Of a DNA stretch of 64,000 nt, positions 58,796-64,000 are shown piece after piece. Under the pieces are notes generated by a model, which searched no databases, was not told where the DNA came from, and saw only the letters and a list, made by a program, of their open reading frames with translations. The translations under genes were made by a program, and so were the position numbers. Within the stretch, counting starts at the first letter, position 1, and each line of letters starts with the position of its first letter. Source of the DNA: Clavulina sp. PMI_390 (taxonomy: Eukaryota; Basidiomycota; Agaricomycetes; Cantharellales; Hydnaceae); the NCBI GenBank assembly GCA_015039315.1, contig WIDE01000012.1:129731-193730 (forward strand). Reading direction: 5' to 3'.

Positions 58796-59253
58796 TTAGA
58801 CTCCGTCATTGATACACGCACTGCAACGGTCGCTAACTAGATAATTATGTCCCCAACTCAAGCTGATTGTATATTATCCTTCAATTTTCAAAGCGTTCCT
58901 GGCCAGAAGAGGCCGGGGGTTGCAATTGAATGCAAGTCCCGAAGAGCAATAATTTCCTGGTTTTTGACAGCTGTGACAACTGACATTCGTAATGAAGCCA
59001 CGGCCCGTTGGTTGGTCGGGTGCGCAGCCTCGTTGCCTCGGGTATCGAAGCACCGCTATCGAGCCCGAGTTGGGATTCACGTTGATTATTCACGGATGGA
59101 CAGGGGGGATGTGGGCGGGTGGCTGGAGATCAATCCCGAAGCATGTCAAAACTTTTTACTCATCAAGTTACCATATCATTGGGCACGATGAAGATCATTG
59201 GTATTGGTACAATTGGGAGCCGTATTTATTTAGATTTCAGACGTGTATTCGTT
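58796..59253. other. Convergent spacer
   Basis: 458 bases between convergent stops. Short open frames occur on both strands but none looks like a protein. It should contain both 3' ends. Confidence 0.4.
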
Positions 59254-59991
59254 TCAGAGTTTTGACTTTAATTCCTCGTGGAGTGCCTTGATGTCCTATG
59301 GAAGTAGATTTCAGAATTACGATGATGTGATGTGAAGGAAGTAAACAACGAACATCCATCTTGAGGTCTGCCTGTACCGGCCAACCGACAACCAGGCCAG
59401 CTTCATCTGATGCAGCCGGCTTAGGAATGACGTGGAAGTGAACGTGTGGTACCACCTAAGAGAAGAAGAATTGAGGAGATGGAGTTCATGAAATGCGGGG
59501 CAAGCGAGATGTTAATAATGACAGACCTGATGGGCGATTGCACCATTGTTCTAAGGAAGTACGTGTTATGAGAATCCATCAGAGGCAGGAATAGATAGCG
59601 ACCGGCTTACCTGGAGAATATTGTAATTCTCTAGACCCTGTGCAACAGCAATCTTCTTTGCGATAGGGATGATATCAGCCATATGGGACTCGGGCAGGTC
59701 GTGAAGCTTTTCTGCGTGATCTTCGGAGTGCTATCAGTCAAGTTGTGCTAATGATTGACTCTCCGAGGCTGACATTTTGGGATAACGAGTGCATGGCCCT
59801 TCGATATAGGGCCGATATCTAAGAACGAGTAGCTGCGGGGACCACGGTCATCAGCAACCGAGGCCCACATATATGCCATGATGAATGCATTACGCTGTCT
59901 CAGTCTCAATCAGCTTGAAGCTCGGGATCTCTCCCTTGATGATCTTGCAAAAGATGCACGAGGCTAGCGAGGCCACAGAGGTGGTGGACAT
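59254..59991 (-). CDS. HNT1: Hint1/Hnt1-type HIT nucleoside phosphoramidase
   Basis: Five or so exons. The N-terminus MSTTSVASLASCIFCKIIKGEIPSF carries the CxFC motif of Hint proteins. Next come LIETETA, a block ending in PKCH-type sequence before KLHDLPESHMADIIPIAKKIAVAQG, and YNILQNNGAIAHQVV. The triad is PHVHFHVIPKP. The end is DIKALHEELKSKL. Order and spacing match Hnt1/Hint1, which hydrolyses adenosine phosphoramidates. It is clearly distinct from the HIT gene at 10496-11141, which lacks the IFCKIIKGEIPSF block. Divergent from RPAP1, with 173 bases between starts. Confidence 0.9.
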
Positions 59992-60164
59992 CGTTCAGTT
60001 CAACTTGGTCGTTGTGGCACTTCACAGTTCAATACCAGGAATGAACACTCTTCTCTGACTGTCACAGGTGTGACATGCTGCAACAGCCTTCTGTGGCCTC
60101 TGCATCGCTTGCCCATTAGGCAGCGAGTCATCTAGCTCGTTCCCCCTTGTTCTGTACCACCAAC

Positions 60165-63100
60165 ATGATCGGAGGCATCAAAGAACGAACCTCCTCGAGC
60201 AGGAATCCTCCCGCTGCACCCACACCTGGCAGATCGACTGGCTTTCCGCGGGCAGAGCATCGCTCCAAGAAAAGTGCATTTATGCAGAGTCGTCAACAGC
60301 AGAGCGAAAAAAGCGCAGAGAGACAGTCCTCGCTATCCGACGCGCCACCCAAGATCGCCTCGTCCTCTAGCGCCTCTGATTTTGTTCTAGAAACTTCCAT
60401 CTCTCCGCCACAATCGAATGGCACGAACGATGGTGACTATTCGAAGCAGAATACGGAGAAAGTCGAGGCTATGAGTGAAGAGCAGATCGAGAAGGAGCGT
60501 CAGGAAATATTCGATCGCTTTGGCCCGGGGATCGCTGAGCGGCTACGCCGCGCGCGTGAAGCACAGAAGCGGAGAGCCAGCAGTGAGTGGGTATTATGTG
60601 TTTTGGTTCTATAGTTCGTTGCTAACTGTTTTTTATCTCTTCAATTGCAGGCCAGACCAACTAGACCCTCTTTCTGATGTGCAAGCTACCTCGCAGCCGA
60701 CAGAAAACCTCATACCTAATCCTGCATTAGACGAGCTACGAAGTACGCGCTGGGACATACACTTGCCTCTACAGGTCATATCAACTGATATGCTGTTATT
60801 TTATCTACTATAGCAACTCCGATATCGTCAAGACCTCCCACTCCACGATCTCTGAAACGCCTTCGATTTGCCGAAGTCAAAGATTCGGACATACATGTTT
60901 ATGAATCGCAACCTTCCTCGCCCAAGAGGCAGGCTATTGCGCTTCCGGCCCCGGTTGACGGTGACGGAGATGTGACCTCGCTTCCTCCCAATTTCCTATC
61001 CTTTATGAAGATGGCGCCTCAAGACGAATCATCAGACACAACATCATCGCCTCCTGATGAAGAGGTGGAGGAGGGAACTCCCGAGGACATTCGGAGGCGT
61101 TTCTTTCCAACGGCTGACCCTAATGAGCCTTCGCTGGAATGGATGACTGCTCCTAAATCTGCATCCGATGACGATCGTTCGGCTGCACGTTTTGACCTTT
61201 CGGGCGATCCGATACCTGCGGAGCTGTTGGACACACTCCCCAGTCATCTGGGATTACATCACCATGCTGGCCAGTTAGCAGGATACACCATTGACGATCT
61301 ACTGCTTCTCGCGCGCTCCACTGTAACTGCTCAACGTGCCGCTATGCTCGAGGTCCTCGCTGGTGTTCTCAAGAACCTGGCCGCGAGGACTACCTCGAAA
61401 GGTGTCGCTCTTTCTGACCATCTTCTTGCGAAAGCAGACGAAGACCAGTGGAGAAGTAAGATCATTGCAGTAGGCGTGGAGGGACTTTCGGGACGGGGGA
61501 TGACGGCCGTTCGAGCTGTCGAGGTGGTGTGGCAAGGCGTAGTAGGCTGGGATAGAGCGCGTTTTGACACGCTCGGCGATGATGTTGAGGGCGTCGATTT
61601 CTCTTATCAGGAGGATAGCGGGGAAGGTACAGAATCGTCACCCAAGACCAAAGATCCCATCGCCATCCTCCCTACATCACACCTATTTGCTATCATCGCT
61701 GATGAGTTCACTTCCGAAAGTCTTCCCTCTCATGCCCTTCTCCAGCTCCTTCAGATCCTCCGCCATCTCGTGTCTTATTCCCGCGTCTTCGCGCGACAAG
61801 CGCTCGTCGCACAAGGTTTACTCTTCCAGACTATCGCCTCCTTCGTAATCAGTCCGTCCGCAGAAGTTGCCAGCACTGGCGCTGCTTCAGAAGCCGTTCG
61901 AGTACTTGATGCTATTGCTCAGTCAAGCCGAGAGGCGGCAACTGCTTTAATCGCCTCTGGCCTGCCCGATAAATTGCTGCGCTTTATCATCCTCCTTCCT
62001 GATACAGTATCTGGGTCTGGGATACCTTCACATTCTGCTTCTAGAGCCATGTCTGTTGTCTCTCAAACACTCCGACTGTATGCGACCCTTGGGAAGTATG
62101 GGCTCTATTGCCATGTCGCTGCCGCGACTGGGGAAGCTTTTACAGCACTCACCAGGTTCCTAAGGAGAACTGCAGAGGATACGGATGCGCTCAGCACCCC
62201 TTTCGTCGCTCTGCAACGGTCATGGCTTGTGTTAGTGGAGACGTGGTTCATCTGTGCGCAGGATCCCCACAAAACGACGCCCCCGCACGATATCCGATGG
62301 AGTCAAGTCACCGCATGGGATTGGATTGAAGATATTCTGTCACTATATCGTCCGTGGCAAAGCCGCGGCCCTGACTCGTCAACCAATGCGGTCATTGATG
62401 TCACAACCTCCTCACTGGCATGTTCATATTGGAACGCGCTTGCGGCCTTCCTCGAGGGCTCAAGCGTCAATGGTATCCGTTATGGTGAGGATGAGAAGAA
62501 GCAGGTCGCCGAGATCGTTTCGCCTGGATTCTTGGATGGTTTGGAGAAAAACATTCTCGACTCTGCTTTAGCGAGCTTGGAGCCGCTGCAGGATCTTGCA
62601 GCCGACCCGAAGGCCAATTACTATGAGCTTTTCATGTCAATTAGGGTTGTTCAGGCTGCGCTACGCCTCCTGTTGGCACTATTGCCAGACTCTCGCGTGT
62701 CAGCTGACGTGGCTTCGGATATTTCACTTCCTAAACTTCCCGAGATGCCGCTACGGAAGATTCATGACTTCTCACTGGCCCTTACTGCGGCTTCGTGCTG
62801 GAAGAGGGTATCAGACATCGCCCCATATGCCTATTCCATTGTGTTCCTCCGCCCGTTCACCTCCGTTCTGGCCCTTCAGCTCAGGCTTGTGCACGCTTTC
62901 AAGCTAGGGACACCAATCGACTGGGTGAAGGACGCTTTTGCTGTGCTCCACCGACTTATCCCGGGTGACGAAGATGTTGCGAGCTGGATTATCACCACGA
63001 TCATTTCCACTACGGCACCTGGCACGGAGATGATGGAGTCTCTGCGATGGAACATCCCCAAAGAGGTATGGGATCGAGGAGGGATGGCTCCAGTCCAACC

Positions 63101-64000
63101 TCTATTGTCCGTATCGATTCTACCCAAGCCAGAGCGAGTCATCGATCCGGATGCTGATCCTGACGATGAGGAATCTCTTCACCCCACATCTTTGACCCCC
63201 TCCGTTCTCACTCCACGCGCTATTGCCTCGAATACACGCGTCACATATCCATCGACTACGGCTATTGTTAAACAGGATGGAGCGTTCGGGCTACCTCTAA
63301 CGGCTGATTGGGCGTTTGCACCGATTGACGTGCTACGTCGAGCCAGCAGTTCTGGCGCGTTTTACTCTCCAGTGCCTATTGCAGAGGGCGGCGGTTCCAC
63401 CGAGGTCGTCGAGCTTTCGGAACTCGATGTTGTACGAGCCACTCTCCTTTTCATTGGCCTTGCAAGCAAGTACTCCCCTGCTCCCTTCCTTCCTTCACAT
63501 GCACATGTCGTCTTCGGTTGTATGCGGGTATTCATGCTAGAAGAAGGTGTTAAAGATGCAGACTCTTCCGGCGAGATCTTCAGAGACACTTTTGTCGGCA
63601 ACGCCATGCTTGCTCTGATCACTGGTGCAAAATCTCAACAAATCTCCTCCGAAACCTCCCCAGCACCCTCCATCGACGAAGCGTCTTCCAGGATCCTCGG
63701 AAAAAGCACTCCGTTCTATCAATTCTACACAGAATTTGTGGAGTTGTACGGCGCCATATCGTATGGCGATCCTCTCTTTGCTGCACTGCTGCTGCCACCG
63801 CTTGCGATGTCATATCCCTTCGACTATCGCAAACTGTTGTGGACCGATTGTGCGGATACGGTACGAAACGTCCGGACGGAAGTAACGCACCCAGTAATCC
63901 TCGATCCCGAGTCGTTCTTGTGGCCTATTGAGACGGAGCCCCAGTTGCTGGACGCTTATCTGAGCGCTTTGGCTAGGACACCAGGTGGTCTACACGGTCT
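60165..64000 (+). CDS. RPAP1: RPAP1 homolog (partial, runs off window)
   Basis: Exons 60165-60582, 60656-60742 and 60814 to beyond 64000 give at least 1230 residues with no stop before the window ends. The N-terminal RPAP1_N motif is EEQIEKERQEIFDRFGPGIAERLRRAREAQKR. Next come KRLRFAEVKDSDIHVYES, then the RPAP1_C-like block RFDLSGDPIPAEL, LHHHAGQLAGYTIDDLLLLARSTVTAQR. The rest is an alpha-helical, ARM-like solenoid (QLLQILRHLVSYSRVFARQAL, ALTAASCWKRVSDIAPYAYS). RPAP1/Rba50 assists assembly and nuclear import of RNA polymerase II. The first intron uses an AG at 60654-60655; the AG five bases earlier puts a stop in frame. Confidence 0.88.

Overview
The window is nuclear DNA from a filamentous basidiomycete, most likely an Agaricomycete. 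A Rhizoctonia/Ceratobasidium-type fungus would fit, but this is inference from style, not a match. The evidence is: dense genes on both strands; many 50-70 nt GT-AG introns with short internal exons; a secreted GH131 enzyme carrying a fungal CBM1; an STE3-type pheromone receptor; and a large expansion of F-box-like proteins. About 25 protein-coding genes are supported. Most were rebuilt by splicing exons by eye, and exon sums were checked for reading-frame closure where positions are given. I found no rRNA, convincing tRNA, CRISPR array or intact transposon.

Layout. 0.4-9.0 kb, minus strand: a vacuolar cation/H+ exchanger of the Vnx1 type, a divergent beta-tubulin with 9-nt and 12-nt microexons, and a SAM methyltransferase. 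9.1-18.5 kb: a Dpb3/CHRAC-type histone-fold protein, a HIT hydrolase (minus), ORC2 and DDB1. 19-21.6 kb: a Ser-rich protein of unknown function. 22.2-34.5 kb: the accessory core of the window. It is a family of four related F-box-like genes, one 1409-residue Pro/Gly-rich member followed by three compact tandem copies, interrupted by a small minus-strand gene with a Spa2-type SHD (GIT) domain.

34.6-39 kb: secreted GH131-CBM1 (minus), TRAPP subunit Trs23 (minus) and, divergently, ERG24 sterol C-14 reductase. 39.4-45.6 kb: spliceosomal DEAH helicase Prp2 and an unrelated F-box protein. 45.8-48.5 kb, minus: a DUF427 protein and an STE3-like receptor. 50-51.4 kb: a mitochondrial carrier of the NAD+/pyrimidine group. 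51.5-52.9 kb: mostly non-coding or decayed. 52.9-53.9 kb: a small zinc-finger gene built on 18-nt and 19-nt exons. 54.4-57.4 kb: PPWD1 (WD40 plus cyclophilin, minus). 57.7-58.8 kb: beta-carbonic anhydrase with an 11-nt microexon. 59.3-60 kb: Hint1/Hnt1 (minus). 60.2 kb to the end: RPAP1, running off the window.

Functional themes. The housekeeping genes cover replication (ORC2, Dpb3-like), ubiquitin ligase adaptors (DDB1, F-box proteins), splicing (Prp2, PPWD1) and RNA polymerase II assembly (RPAP1). The most unusual content is the F-box-like family. Exons 2 and 3 have the same lengths (114 and 605 nt) in all three tandem copies. All four members keep a DMIWDE motif inside an otherwise variable disordered region, and a conserved C-terminal module.
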